Assembly: GCF_946221935.1 (NCBI RefSeq) | Contig: NZ_CAMIGN010000001.1 | Location: 305,923 to 369,922 of the forward strand | Length of the DNA stretch: 64,000 nucleotides | Reading direction: 5' to 3' | Source of the DNA: an uncultured Corynebacterium sp. | GTDB taxonomy: Bacteria > Actinomycetota > Actinomycetes > Mycobacteriales > Mycobacteriaceae | Shown here: one piece after another, positions 32,662 through 41,587 of the stretch | Numbering within the stretch: position 1 is the first letter of the stretch | How the letters are laid out: each line of letters opens with the position of its first letter | Made by a program: the position numbers and the translations under genes | The notes under the pieces: model-generated | What the model saw: the letters and a program-made list of their open reading frames with translations, nothing else | Databases searched by the model: none | What the model was told of the DNA's origin: nothing

Positions 32662-35220
32662 CTAGCCCTGAACGACGGTGAGCTCCGAGAGCCGGATCTC
32701 GCCGGCTCCATCCGTTGCAGCAAGGTCTACCACGCCCTCTAGCGCCCAACCATGGTCGCCTTCGGGATCGTCGATGATCTGGCGCACGAACCAACTACCC
32801 GACTCGGGGCCTGTGCCGCGCTTGATGAGAATGTATTTATTTGAACGCGCGGCGGCGTCAACACCTATATCGGCATATTCCTCAAAGTAATCGTCCATCG
32901 CGGCAGGCCAGTCTGGTGGCGAATCCAGGTATTCGTCCATTTCCGCGAGCTCGCGCTCTTTTTCGAACGCGAAGAGTTCCACGTGGCGGAAGAAGTAGTT
33001 ACGCACCATACGGGTCAGGGCCTGCGGGTTGGCAGAGAGCAGGTTTGTGTTTTCCACGCCGTAGGCATGCTCGGCTACCTGATCTTCGGTCAGCGGGGCA
33101 TCCGGATCCGACATCTGTACCCACTCATCAATGAGTGAGGAATCCACTTGGCGAATCAGCTCGCCCAACCACACGAGGATGTCGTCGAACTCCTCCGAGC
33201 GGTAGTAATCGGGTACGGAGTGCTCCAGTGTGCGATATGCATCGGTGAGATAGCGCAGCACCACACCCTCGGAGCGTCCTAGCCCATACGTGGCCACGAA
33301 GTCGGAGAAGGTCATTGCCTTTTCCACCATGTCCCGCACAACGGACTTCGGGCTAATCTGAAAATCGCGAGCCCACGGGTTGCCCTCACAGAACGTGTCA
33401 TAGGCCTGCTCTAGCTCGTCTGCCAGCGGCATAGGCCAGGTGATGTCTTCGACGATGGCCATTCGCTCGGTGTAATCGACGCCCTCAGCCTTCAGCGCCG
33501 CAATCTCCTCGCCCCGTTCAGCCTTCTGCTGGGCGATAAGCACCTGTCGGGGGTCTTCCAAAACCGCCTCAAAAGTAGAGATCACGTCAAGCGCGAACGT
33601 GTCAGACTCCGGATCCAGTAGTTCCAGGGCCGCCAGGGCGAAGGGAGACAGTGGCTGATTGAGGGCAAAATCGCGGTTGAGGTCGGCGGTCAGGCGGGCA
33701 TCCTTGCCACTAGGAGTTTGTGCCTTGAATTCTTCAACGACTTCAGCGTTGATAAGCCCCCGGTACAGCTCGATGGTGCGCAAGATGGCCTTGTTCTGTT
33801 TAGTGCGCGTGTCGTGATTGGTGCGCAAAAGATGCCGTAGCGCTTCAAAGGTCCACTGGTCACGAGCGATGACATTGAGCAGCATGGAGTTGCTCATGCG
33901 GAACTGGCTGGAAAGCTCCTCCGGCTCAGCATGGGTGAGGCGCTCATAGGTGGATTCACTCCACGTTGCCTGTCCCTCGGGGGCAGAGCGTTTGCGTAGC
34001 TTCTTGATCTTCTTCGGATCACTACCGGCTCGTTGGCGGAGGCGAAAGTTTTCAATCTCATGCTCGGGAGCCTGTACCACGACAGTCCCCTCCGTGTCAT
34101 AGCCTGCGCGACCCGCACGACCCGCGATTTGATGGAACTCGCGGGATTTCAGCACGCGGTGCTTCACACCGTCGTACTTGGTCAGTCCCGTCATCAGTAC
34201 GGTACGAATCGGCACATTGATACCTACTCCGAGCGTATCGGTGCCACAAATAATTTTTAGAAGCCCTTTCTGCGACAATCGCTCGACGAGGCGACGGTAC
34301 TTCGGCAGCAAGCCGGCATGGTGCACGCCGATTCCCTTGCGCAGCAGGCGGGAGAGAGTTTTGCCGAAGGCAGAGGTAAAGCGGAAATCACCGATCTCCT
34401 CGGCGATAGCAGCCTTGGCTTCGTCATTAACTAGCTTCATGCTGGTCAGAGCCTGGGCGCGCTCGATAGCTTCGCGCTGGGTGAAGTGAACAATGTAAAT
34501 GGGCGATTTGCCGTCGCTTATTAGCTCCTCCACCGTTTCGTGGACGGGAGTGTAGACATAGTGAAAGTCGAGCGGCACTGGCCGTGTGCTGCCCGTCACC
34601 AATGTGGTTTGGCGACCAGTGCGTTCGCTTAGATCATCCTCCAACCACTTGGTGTTGCCCAGGGTGGCGCTCATCAGAAGAAATTGTGCCTTAGGGAGTT
34701 CCAAGAGCGGAACCTGCCAGGCCCAGCCACGGTCGGGTTCAGAGTAGTAGTGGAACTCGTCCATCACTACCTGATCAATTTTCGCGTTCGCTCCGTCGCG
34801 CAGGGCAATATTGGCAACGATTTCAGCAGTGGCGCAGATGATCGGTGCGCCGCCATTCACTGTGGCGTCACCCGTCATCATGCCCACATTTTCCGGGCCG
34901 AAGGTTTGGCACAGATCGAAGAATTTCTCACTGACCAGAGCTTTGATGGGCGCGGTGTAGAAACTGCGCTGCTTGCGAGCCATGGCAATGAAGTGGGCAG
35001 CGATGGCCACCATGGACTTACCGGAGCCCGTGGGCGTAGCAAGAATCACGTTGTCTTCAGCCACGAGGGCTGTGGCTGCCTCTTCCTGGGCAGGGTAGAG
35101 GGTAATGCCGCGGTCACGCGTCCAACCGAGAAAAGACTCTAGGATCGCGTCATCAATCAGAGATTCCGGTACCTCGTCCAGATCTGGCAACAGTTCCGCG
35201 AGTTCGGCAGCAATACCCAC
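32662..35220 (-). CDS. Ski2-like DExH-box helicase with DUF3516 C-terminal domain
   Basis: 852-residue superfamily 2 helicase. Q-region TLYPAQEEA, Walker A TPTGSGKSM near residue 63, motif II VMDEFHYYSE (DEFH instead of DEVH, common in this bacterial clade), MSATLGN, VHHAGLLPKYR, and motif VI QIAGRAGRAGYD. The C-terminal half is the actinobacterial DUF3516. Likely an RNA helicase, but its substrate is not established. On the minus strand it starts 6 bp after the PAC2-family gene, so the two probably form an operon. Confidence 0.88.
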   Translation of the reverse strand: MGIAAELAELLPDLDEVPESLIDDAILESFLGWTRDRGITLYPAQEEAATALVAEDNVILATPTGSGKSMVAIAAHFIAMARKQRSFYTAPIKALVSEKFFDLCQTFGPENVGMMTGDATVNGGAPIICATAEIVANIALRDGANAKIDQVVMDEFHYYSEPDRGWAWQVPLLELPKAQFLLMSATLGNTKWLEDDLSERTGRQTTLVTGSTRPVPLDFHYVYTPVHETVEELISDGKSPIYIVHFTQREAIERAQALTSMKLVNDEAKAAIAEEIGDFRFTSAFGKTLSRLLRKGIGVHHAGLLPKYRRLVERLSQKGLLKIICGTDTLGVGINVPIRTVLMTGLTKYDGVKHRVLKSREFHQIAGRAGRAGYDTEGTVVVQAPEHEIENFRLRQRAGSDPKKIKKLRKRSAPEGQATWSESTYERLTHAEPEELSSQFRMSNSMLLNVIARDQWTFEALRHLLRTNHDTRTKQNKAILRTIELYRGLINAEVVEEFKAQTPSGKDARLTADLNRDFALNQPLSPFALAALELLDPESDTFALDVISTFEAVLEDPRQVLIAQQKAERGEEIAALKAEGVDYTERMAIVEDITWPMPLADELEQAYDTFCEGNPWARDFQISPKSVVRDMVEKAMTFSDFVATYGLGRSEGVVLRYLTDAYRTLEHSVPDYYRSEEFDDILVWLGELIRQVDSSLIDEWVQMSDPDAPLTEDQVAEHAYGVENTNLLSANPQALTRMVRNYFFRHVELFAFEKERELAEMDEYLDSPPDWPAAMDDYFEEYADIGVDAAARSNKYILIKRGTGPESGSWFVRQIIDDPEGDHGWALEGVVDLAATDGAGEIRLSELTVVQG

Positions 35221-35226
35221 TGTGTT

Positions 35227-36300
35227 TTATTTGTCCTCTTGCTCGGTATCGGTTGGATCGTCGGCATTATCGGAGCCATCTGACATGTTCTGCAAGAATG
35301 CCTCGAACTCTGCGCCCAGCTCTTCGCCGGTTGGGATGTCCTGTCCCGGTTGCAGCAGGTTGTTCTCCCGCTTACGACGCATCCGTTCCATCTCGGCATC
35401 GTACTGGTGCTCCAATGCACTGACGACGGTAGCGATCTCCTGGGACTCCTCAACCTGGTCTTGCAGCTGGCGCTGTACGCGTTCCAACTCCTTTTCCAGA
35501 GCTTTAAGGGGCAGCTCGCGGTCTGCGACTTCGCTGAATGCCTCCAATAGGCGCAAAGTCGCCTCCGGGTAGTCGGAGGCCGCGATGTAGTGCGGCACAT
35601 GGGCGGTAAAGCCAACCGTTTCGAACCCGTGGCGGTTTAACTTCTTTTCCGTTTCCAAAGCCGCGGCGCCGGGAACGATCATTCGCGAATCCCACGTGTG
35701 GTAGTCCTTGATCAGCGAAGATTCCGAGGCATGCGCAGAAATCACCAAACGGCGAGTGTGCGGCACCGTCATCGGCGCCGAGTACAGAGAGGCGACCATG
35801 CCGACCTGACCACGCCGGGCGAGATCCACCACAGCGTCGCTAAAGGCTCCCCACTTAAGGTCTGGCTCCAAGCCACTGAGCAGCAGGAAGGGGCGTCCCT
35901 GGGTGTCCTTTACCAGGTGTAGATCCAGGCGAATATCATCCGTATCCACAACCTTGGAGTTCTCGATGGTCACACCGGGGCGTCGCGAACGATAATCGAT
36001 CAACTCATCGACCTTGAACGACGCAACCGGGCTATGCTCCAAGGCAGCCAGGATATGAGAGCTGGCGTTTGAGACAGCTTGTCCGGCATCCGCATAGCCT
36101 TGCAATGCCACCAACATTGGCAGCTCCTCAGCACCCTCAGCACCCTCAGCATCGCTCAACCCCATGGGCTCGTCGGCAATCGAGGGGCGATCGAACTGGA
36201 TCGGAGCCGGGTACTCCAGCTCGTACATCCGGCCACCTAGCTGCCGCTCACGCCGCTCGCCATTGCCACGATGGTCGTTGTTGTCGAAGTGCTCATGCAT
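35227..36300 (-). CDS. PAC2-family protein
   Basis: 357-residue soluble protein with the PAC2 fold signature: MLVALQGYADAGQAVSNASSH, LVISAHASE and GFTAHVPHYIAASDYPEA. The family is related to eukaryotic proteasome assembly chaperone 2; corynebacteria lack a classical proteasome, so the role is open. A C-terminal coiled coil (about 270-325) and an acidic tail follow. ATG 36300 has GGGAG nine bases upstream; ATG 36336 would add 12 residues, and ATG 36228 (MYELEYP) is another candidate. A short triplicated CAGCACCCT repeat encodes the GAEGAE stretch. Confidence 0.82.
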   Translation of the reverse strand: MHEHFDNNDHRGNGERRERQLGGRMYELEYPAPIQFDRPSIADEPMGLSDAEGAEGAEELPMLVALQGYADAGQAVSNASSHILAALEHSPVASFKVDELIDYRSRRPGVTIENSKVVDTDDIRLDLHLVKDTQGRPFLLLSGLEPDLKWGAFSDAVVDLARRGQVGMVASLYSAPMTVPHTRRLVISAHASESSLIKDYHTWDSRMIVPGAAALETEKKLNRHGFETVGFTAHVPHYIAASDYPEATLRLLEAFSEVADRELPLKALEKELERVQRQLQDQVEESQEIATVVSALEHQYDAEMERMRRKRENNLLQPGQDIPTGEELGAEFEAFLQNMSDGSDNADDPTDTEQEDK

Positions 36301-36425
36301 AGTTTCGCTCTCCCTTCCGGCGGAACCTGTGTCCAACCAAGCACCGTCTGCCTAGCCTATCAGCCACTTCGGACAAGCCAGGTTGAGACGGCACCATTTC
36401 TGGGACCCATATTCACAGTTTCAAG

Positions 36426-36434
36426 TTATCCACA
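36426..36434 (+). other. Consensus DnaA box
   Basis: TTATCCACA is identical to the bacterial DnaA box. It is single, in the 208-bp gap between the divergent PAC2 and DUF4192 genes, and is followed 74 bp later by the DUF4192 start. One 9-mer can occur by chance, so regulation by DnaA is only a possibility. I see nothing else in this gap. Confidence 0.35.
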
Positions 36435-36508
36435 GACCCCTGGGGCTTCGCCGCACCGTTTGGGACTCGTCGCCGCAAAAAAACTTTGGTTCGGCAACGA
36501 TCTGTGGC

Positions 36509-37966
36509 ATGAGGAACTCACCAGAACACAACGAAAAGAAACCCCAGTCTATTCCCGCAGATTCCGCACTTAGTGCACCTACTACGCGCCCGCCATCCGT
36601 TCATTTGGGAGCGGACAAAGGCAAGCTGATCGCTGCCATTCCCTCCCTTCTTGGATTCCCACCCGTGAACTCGCTGGTCATCATCGGCCTAGTCGCTTCC
36701 ACCGAGCACACCAGTTCCGCACCGCTGCCCGCGCATCACCGGCGCTTTCGAATCGGTCCGGTCCTACGATGCGACTTGCACCCAGCGGCTATTGACGAGG
36801 CAGTGCGGGGGATTACCAAGATTCTTTGCGACGCCCCAGCGGCCGAGGCAATCATTCTCACTATCGGCGACATGGATGAAGATCTGCGTGCCTGTGTGGC
36901 TTCTGCCGTCAGCCAACTGGAGGATGCATGCGTCGATGTTCAATCGGCCCTAGAAGTCGAAAGCATCACGACGGGAATGCCTTGGATCGACGTATTGGAC
37001 GGCGAGACGGGCACGGTAGACAGCGTGGAGTCCAATGAGCTGGCCGATATCAGTGCGTTGAGTGGGGCTCGCCGTATGGGTAACCGGGAGGAAATGGAGC
37101 GCTGGCTGGATCCTGCCAACCTGAGCGAGCCGGAATGGATGCTCCAGGAACGTGCGGAGGCCACCACAGTCGATCTGATCCAAGTCCTGATTGGTATAGC
37201 CGCCGTAGCGGAGGGAACAAGGGTGTTGGAAGAGGAATGTGAAAACGAATACCTCATCGACAGCCTTGCCGCGATTTGCAGTGACGAGTTCCTTCATACG
37301 GTCGTTATTGCCTGGTCTTTGGGCACGAACAGCGCCATTCTACGCGAGATGCTTGCCAGTGCTGCGCGTCGAACGACGGGGTCGGTACGTCGACGGGTGA
37401 TGTTGATCCTGGCACTGGTGGCGTCGGCTAACGACGAAGGAGTCCTGGCGTATCACACACTTACGCGACTGTTGGAGGAACTTGAAGCCGATCTATACAC
37501 CGAGGATGCATGTGCGCGGCTCGATAGTATCGAGCGTGCTCAGGGGATAGGCACGGAGGATATGGAAGGCACAGAAGATCAGGTTGCGGAGGCAACGCTG
37601 GAGGAAATGCTTTCCGATATGGAGAAAATGGATGATTCTGCGGTCGAGCCGCAGCTGAGTGCATTCGATGAGTTCACTGCTGACATTGCGGTTACGGCGT
37701 TGGACGCCCATCAAAAAGGAAAGATCAAATTGCTTTTGGCTAGAGCAGTGCAATCCGCCTGCACCGTTATGGCAAATGTGCAGATGGATCTGGATGCCGC
37801 AGAAGACCCCACGGAGGAGGACAGGCTTCCAGAGCGAACCTATGTCACAGTCCGGGAATATGCGGGACTCGATATCGCATGGGAGTACGAGCGACTCATG
37901 CAGATTGTGGACTGGGACGCAGTTAACGCTGTGCGGAATGCAACCTATCACCCAGTTGTCCGCTAA
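36509..37966 (+). CDS. DUF4192 family protein
   Basis: 485-residue acidic protein. The N-terminal part KGKLIAAIPSLLGFPPVNSLVIIGL is the signature of DUF4192, an actinobacterial family of unknown function, often found near galE, dtxR and sigB. The remainder is helical and Glu/Asp-rich. ATG 36509 is chosen (MRNSPEHNEKKPQ); the open frame to 36383 is not family-like. The last 44 bases overlap the end of galE on the opposite strand, so both C-termini are encoded by the same DNA. Confidence 0.78.
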   Translation: MRNSPEHNEKKPQSIPADSALSAPTTRPPSVHLGADKGKLIAAIPSLLGFPPVNSLVIIGLVASTEHTSSAPLPAHHRRFRIGPVLRCDLHPAAIDEAVRGITKILCDAPAAEAIILTIGDMDEDLRACVASAVSQLEDACVDVQSALEVESITTGMPWIDVLDGETGTVDSVESNELADISALSGARRMGNREEMERWLDPANLSEPEWMLQERAEATTVDLIQVLIGIAAVAEGTRVLEEECENEYLIDSLAAICSDEFLHTVVIAWSLGTNSAILREMLASAARRTTGSVRRRVMLILALVASANDEGVLAYHTLTRLLEELEADLYTEDACARLDSIERAQGIGTEDMEGTEDQVAEATLEEMLSDMEKMDDSAVEPQLSAFDEFTADIAVTALDAHQKGKIKLLLARAVQSACTVMANVQMDLDAAEDPTEEDRLPERTYVTVREYAGLDIAWEYERLMQIVDWDAVNAVRNATYHPVVR

Positions 37967-38957
37967 AGGCCCATGCGTCGGAGATAATGGTGTGCAAATC
38001 GGAGCGGGTGGGGTTCCATCCGAGCTCAGACTTAGCCTTCGCCGACGAAGCGATCAGAGTTGCAGGGTCGCCCGCGCGACGTGGCGATTCGATCGCGGGA
38101 ATTGGGTGGCCGGTGACTTCGCGGCAGGTGTCGATGACTTGACGCACGCTAAAACCATCGCCGGAGCCGAGGTTAAAGATGCGATGCTTGCCCGCAGTGT
38201 TCGACGCAGCGGCCAGCAGGTGGGCATCCGCCAGATCTCGAATATGGATGTAATCGCGGACGGCAGTGCCATCGGCAGTGGGGTAGTCAGTGCCGAAAAT
38301 CGAGATGTGCTCTCGATGACCAAGGGCAACTTGTAGCACCAAGGGAATGAGGTGAGTTTCGACCTTGTGGTTTTCACCAATATTTCCGTGTGCGCCAGCG
38401 ACGTTGAAGTATCGCAGGGAGGTAGCGGCCAGTCCATAGGCATTGGCGTACGAGGTGATCATGTGATCAATCGCCAGCTTGGAGGCGCCATAGGGGTTTG
38501 TCGGTGCCGTCGGCATGTCTTCAGTGATTGGAACCTGCTCTGGTTCGCCGTAGGTCGCAGCAGTGGAGGAGAACACGAGGTTATCTACCCCGTGCTCGCG
38601 CATCTGATCCAGGAGGTACAGACTGGTACCTACATTGTGGTGCCAGTAGATATCGGGTTTCTCTACGGACTCGCCGACAAGCGAACGGGCGGCAAAGTGC
38701 ATGACGGCTGCTACGTCGCGAGCGGCAAAGACATCGGAGATGACATCGCGGATGTCCCCCTCAATAAAGGTCGCGCCTTCTGGTACTGCATAACCATTGC
38801 CGGTTGATAGATCGTCCACCACCGTCACGCGGAAACCGTGTTCGAGAAGTACGCTGGCACAGACGCTACCGACATAGCCGGCGCCGCCAGTCACGACGAT
38901 GTGGGCGGAAGGGGATAGGGCAGAGGAAGATAGATCGATGCTTGTCACAGCCCCCAC
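37923..38957 (-). CDS. galE: UDP-glucose 4-epimerase
   Basis: Short-chain dehydrogenase-type enzyme that interconverts UDP-glucose and UDP-galactose; UDP-galactose feeds the galactan of the cell wall. NAD-binding GGAGYVGS, catalytic Ser-Thr in FSSTAATYGE and Y-x3-K in NPYGASKLA, plus the C-terminal RRAGDPATL and LGWNPTRSDL. 344 residues from GTG 38957; GTG 38948 is an alternative. It follows dtxR by 14 bp, the conserved sigB-dtxR-galE order. Tail-to-tail overlap of 44 bp with the DUF4192 gene. Confidence 0.94.
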   Translation of the reverse strand: MGAVTSIDLSSSALSPSAHIVVTGGAGYVGSVCASVLLEHGFRVTVVDDLSTGNGYAVPEGATFIEGDIRDVISDVFAARDVAAVMHFAARSLVGESVEKPDIYWHHNVGTSLYLLDQMREHGVDNLVFSSTAATYGEPEQVPITEDMPTAPTNPYGASKLAIDHMITSYANAYGLAATSLRYFNVAGAHGNIGENHKVETHLIPLVLQVALGHREHISIFGTDYPTADGTAVRDYIHIRDLADAHLLAAASNTAGKHRIFNLGSGDGFSVRQVIDTCREVTGHPIPAIESPRRAGDPATLIASSAKAKSELGWNPTRSDLHTIISDAWAFSGQLGDRLHSAQR

Positions 38958-38971
38958 GCTACCCCACGTCC

Positions 38972-39694
38972 TTAGTTGAGCTTTTCTACGCGTACGGCGT
39001 GGCCAAGCTCCTCCGGAACAACCATGGTGCCGTTGTCGTTGCCGAACTCCAAGCCGTCCTCGGTGGCCACCAGCGTTACGACGCTGCCTGGGCGCATGTC
39101 CAACGCGTGGAACTTCGCCATCAGCTTGTGCTCCACCTGCACGATTTCGTTGATACTGAGGATCTTCACCTCGATCGGCTCCGGCGATTCGATATCAGAG
39201 GCGCGCTGTGAGGAACCTGTCTGCAGAGAATAAATCTTTTCCTTCAGCTCCGTGCGCTCAGCCTCCGGCACGCTTTCTACCAACTCCTCCAGTCCCGGAA
39301 TCGGATTGCCAAATGGGGAGGTGGCATATTCGCTGAGTACCTTTACCAGCTGAATCTCAACCTCGTCGCCCATGACGTGTTCCCAGCGACAGGCTTCGTC
39401 GTGAACCTTTTCCCAGGGAAGACCGATGACGTCGGTGAGCAAGCGCTCGGCCAGGCGGTGCTTGCGCATGACCGCGGTGGCTAAAGCTCGGCCTTGAGGA
39501 CTGAGTTTAAGAGAACGATCCTTCTCAACCGTGAGTAGTTCGTCGCGCTCCATACGCGCAACGGTCTGGCTCACCGTCGGGCCGGACTGATCAAGTCTTT
39601 CTGCGATGCGGGCGCGGAGCGGCAGAATGCCTTCTTCTTCCAACTCATAAATCGTTCGGAGATACATCTCAGTGGTATCGACGAGATCCCTCAC
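38972..39694 (-). CDS. dtxR: Iron-dependent repressor DtxR
   Basis: Fe2+-activated repressor of iron acquisition genes. 240 residues beginning MRDLVDTTEMYLRTIYELEEEG, almost the textbook DtxR N-terminus; helix-turn-helix DQSGPTVSQTVARMERD; metal-site residues Met10, Cys/Glu/His in DEACRWEHVM and His in MRKHRLAERL. The C-terminal SH3-like domain (about 150-240) is complete. GTG start with GAAAGGG about ten bases upstream. Its own promoter lies in the sigB-dtxR gap. No classical DtxR operator was seen in this window. Confidence 0.97.
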   Translation of the reverse strand: MRDLVDTTEMYLRTIYELEEEGILPLRARIAERLDQSGPTVSQTVARMERDELLTVEKDRSLKLSPQGRALATAVMRKHRLAERLLTDVIGLPWEKVHDEACRWEHVMGDEVEIQLVKVLSEYATSPFGNPIPGLEELVESVPEAERTELKEKIYSLQTGSSQRASDIESPEPIEVKILSINEIVQVEHKLMAKFHALDMRPGSVVTLVATEDGLEFGNDNGTMVVPEELGHAVRVEKLN

Positions 39695-39732
39695 GTGCGC
39701 TACGCCCTTTCTTTGTTCATTGACTTGAAACG

Positions 39733-39763
39733 ATTATAGCCCCGTCCGCAAAGGGAGCGGGGC
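39733..39763 (-). promoter_or_regulatory. dtxR -10 box with adjacent GC hairpin
   Basis: On the minus strand TATAAT (39733-39738) is a perfect -10 hexamer 38 bases before the dtxR GTG. Immediately upstream, GCCCCG and CGGGGC (39758-39763 with 39739-39744) form a 6-bp stem. The hairpin may slow or stop the sigB transcript and the hexamer restart transcription for dtxR-galE; no good -35 is visible. Confidence 0.5.
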
Positions 39764-39803
39764 AGAAGCTTAAGTACTGATGCTATTTAGCGATGATGAG
39801 TCT

Positions 39804-40838
39804 CTAAACAGCGTATTCACGCAGCTTGTTGGCTCGGTCACCCTCACGGAGCTTGGCCATAACCTCACGCTCGATTTGGCGGACGCGTTCGCGGGAAAGC
39901 CCGAAGCGGCGACCAATCTGATCCAGCGTTCGCGGCATGCCATCATCCAGGCCATAGCGCAGCTTGATGACGTCCTGCTCGCGCTCCTCCAGGGTGCCCA
40001 ACACAGCGCGGACATCGGAGTGGCGCAGGGATGCAACCACAGCGGTTTCCGCATCCGTTGCCTCGGAGTCCTCGATAAAGTCGCCCAGCGGGGCTTCTTC
40101 GTCGCTACCGACGGGCATATCCAGGCTCACCGGATCGCGGGACTGCTTGAGCAGCATTTCGATCTTCGATTCCTCGATTCCGGATTCCTCAGCCAGCTCC
40201 TCGTTGGTCGCTTCGCGCCCAAGCTGCTGGTACATCTCGCGCTTGATACGGGAAAGCTTGTTCACCTGCTCTACCAGGTGGACGGGAAGGCGAATGGTGC
40301 GGGATTGGTCGGCCATGCCACGGGTAATGGCTTGGCGGATCCACCAAGTTGCATAGGTGGAGAATTTAAAGCCCTTGGTGTAATCGAACTTTTCCATTGC
40401 GCGGATCAAGCCCAGGTTGCCTTCTTGGATCAGGTCCAGCAGAGGCATGCCACGGCCGGTGTAGCGCTTCGCCAGCGATACAACGAGGCGCAGGTTGGCC
40501 TCCAGCAGGTGGCTCCGGGCTGCCTTGCCTTCACGTGCCAGTACCTTAAGATCGCGCTTCTTCGCACGGGTCAGCTTCTCTGCGGTGGCTAGAAGGTGCT
40601 CCGAGTATAGCCCGACTTCGATTCGCTTGGAGAGTTCTACCTCGTCCTCTGCAGTAAGCAGGGCGGTCTTACCGATGCCGTTGAGGTAGACGCGAACCAG
40701 ATCTGCCGACGGGTTCTCGTTGTTTCCGCGGCGCCGCCCCTTGTCTTCTTTCTTATCGCTATCGTCGGCCGAATTGCCGGTACCCTCTTGACCGTGGCTG
40801 ATGCCGTTGTATTCGTCATCAATCATGGAGTTACTCAT
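39804..40838 (-). CDS. sigB: RNA polymerase sigma factor SigB
   Basis: Group 2 (non-essential, SigA-like) sigma factor for general stress and transition phase. 344 residues: short acidic/basic N-terminus, region 1.2 DLVRVYLNGIGKTALLT, region 2 LLDLIQEGNLGLIRAMEKFDYTKGFKFSTYATWWIRQAI (core binding and -10 recognition), region 3, and region 4.2 LDQIGRRFGLSRERVRQIE. It lacks the long Lys-rich and acidic N-terminus of SigA in this window. ATG 40838 has GGGAGG about 12 bases upstream. A SigH/SigE-type promoter precedes it. Context sigB-dtxR-galE is classical. Confidence 0.96.
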   Translation of the reverse strand: MSNSMIDDEYNGISHGQEGTGNSADDSDKKEDKGRRRGNNENPSADLVRVYLNGIGKTALLTAEDEVELSKRIEVGLYSEHLLATAEKLTRAKKRDLKVLAREGKAARSHLLEANLRLVVSLAKRYTGRGMPLLDLIQEGNLGLIRAMEKFDYTKGFKFSTYATWWIRQAITRGMADQSRTIRLPVHLVEQVNKLSRIKREMYQQLGREATNEELAEESGIEESKIEMLLKQSRDPVSLDMPVGSDEEAPLGDFIEDSEATDAETAVVASLRHSDVRAVLGTLEEREQDVIKLRYGLDDGMPRTLDQIGRRFGLSRERVRQIEREVMAKLREGDRANKLREYAV

Positions 40839-40918
40839 AGTGCTGGTGTGCCTCCCATGGCTCGATAGCGTTCAAGCGCTTCAAGAATTTTCTCGTTGTG
40901 TGCCGAAGCTCTACGGGG

Positions 40919-40946
40919 TCAACGAATCTCTTGGAAGAATTGTTCC
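40919..40946 (-). promoter_or_regulatory. SigH/SigE-type promoter of sigB
   Basis: Minus strand GGAACA (40941-40946), 16-base spacer, CGTTGA (40919-40924): the same architecture and spacing as the clgR promoter in this window and a good match to ECF SigH/SigE sites. sigB is a known SigH/SigE target in corynebacteria and mycobacteria. Predicted leader about 75 bases. Confidence 0.65.
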
Positions 40947-41069
40947 CCACCGAACCTGAAGAAGGAACTTGGTTCACCCCCGCACAGGGGTTAGCTATTT
41001 TTCCCTCTGTCGCGACTCTGCAGAGGGGAAGAGCTTTACCTGCAGTTTTTGTTGAACAAGCTCTCGTTC

Positions 41070-41522
41070 TTAGGTCTCCACAAGCACTGTGAATGGTCCC
41101 TCATTGACGCTGGCGACTTCCATCATGGCGCCGAATCGTCCTGTTTCTACAACTATGCCGCGCTCCCGGAGCAATTCTGCAATACGTTCGTACACCGGTT
41201 CGGCAGTTTCTCCCGGAGCCGCGTTAACCCACGAGGGACGTCGTCCCTTTTTCGTCTCGCCCATGAGTGTGAACTGACTTACCAACAGAACTTGCCCGTT
41301 TACTTCTTCTACGGAGTGATTGCGTGGACTATCCCATGGTTGCCCCGACGCGGGGAGCAAACGCAGTTCCGCAATTTTCCGCGCCATTTTCTCTGCGGCT
41401 TCGGGTTCATCGTTTACACCGACTCCCACGAGCGCTAAGAGTGCGGGTCCGGTTACTTCTCCCACAACTTCGCCGGCAACCGACACTGTGGCACTGCTGA
41501 CGGTGCTAATCACTGCCTTCAC
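41070..41522 (-). CDS. dtd: D-aminoacyl-tRNA deacylase
   Basis: Dtd removes D-amino acids (and achiral Gly on tRNA-Ala) from mischarged tRNAs. 150 residues, typical. The active-site motif SQFTLMGETKKGRRPSW and the cross-subunit Gly-cisPro motif are present; the latter reads NEGPFTVLVET where most members have N-D/S-G-P-V-T. Independent gene on the minus strand, 66 bp after the methyltransferase gene's end in map order; its 3' flank is the 231-bp sigB leader region, in which no convincing terminator for dtd is seen. Confidence 0.93.
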   Translation of the reverse strand: MKAVISTVSSATVSVAGEVVGEVTGPALLALVGVGVNDEPEAAEKMARKIAELRLLPASGQPWDSPRNHSVEEVNGQVLLVSQFTLMGETKKGRRPSWVNAAPGETAEPVYERIAELLRERGIVVETGRFGAMMEVASVNEGPFTVLVET

Positions 41523-41587
41523 TGGTTTTTCCTCATTCGTTTTCCCTTACTGGGTTGTCTTCATTGGTTTTCTCTAATCGCGCTGGC

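Noticed and set aside
40995..41030. CCCTCTG...CAGAGGG stem as a terminator of dtd
   Set aside because: On the minus strand the stem is followed by A residues, not U, so it does not fit an intrinsic terminator; its 7-bp stem may be a leader structure only.
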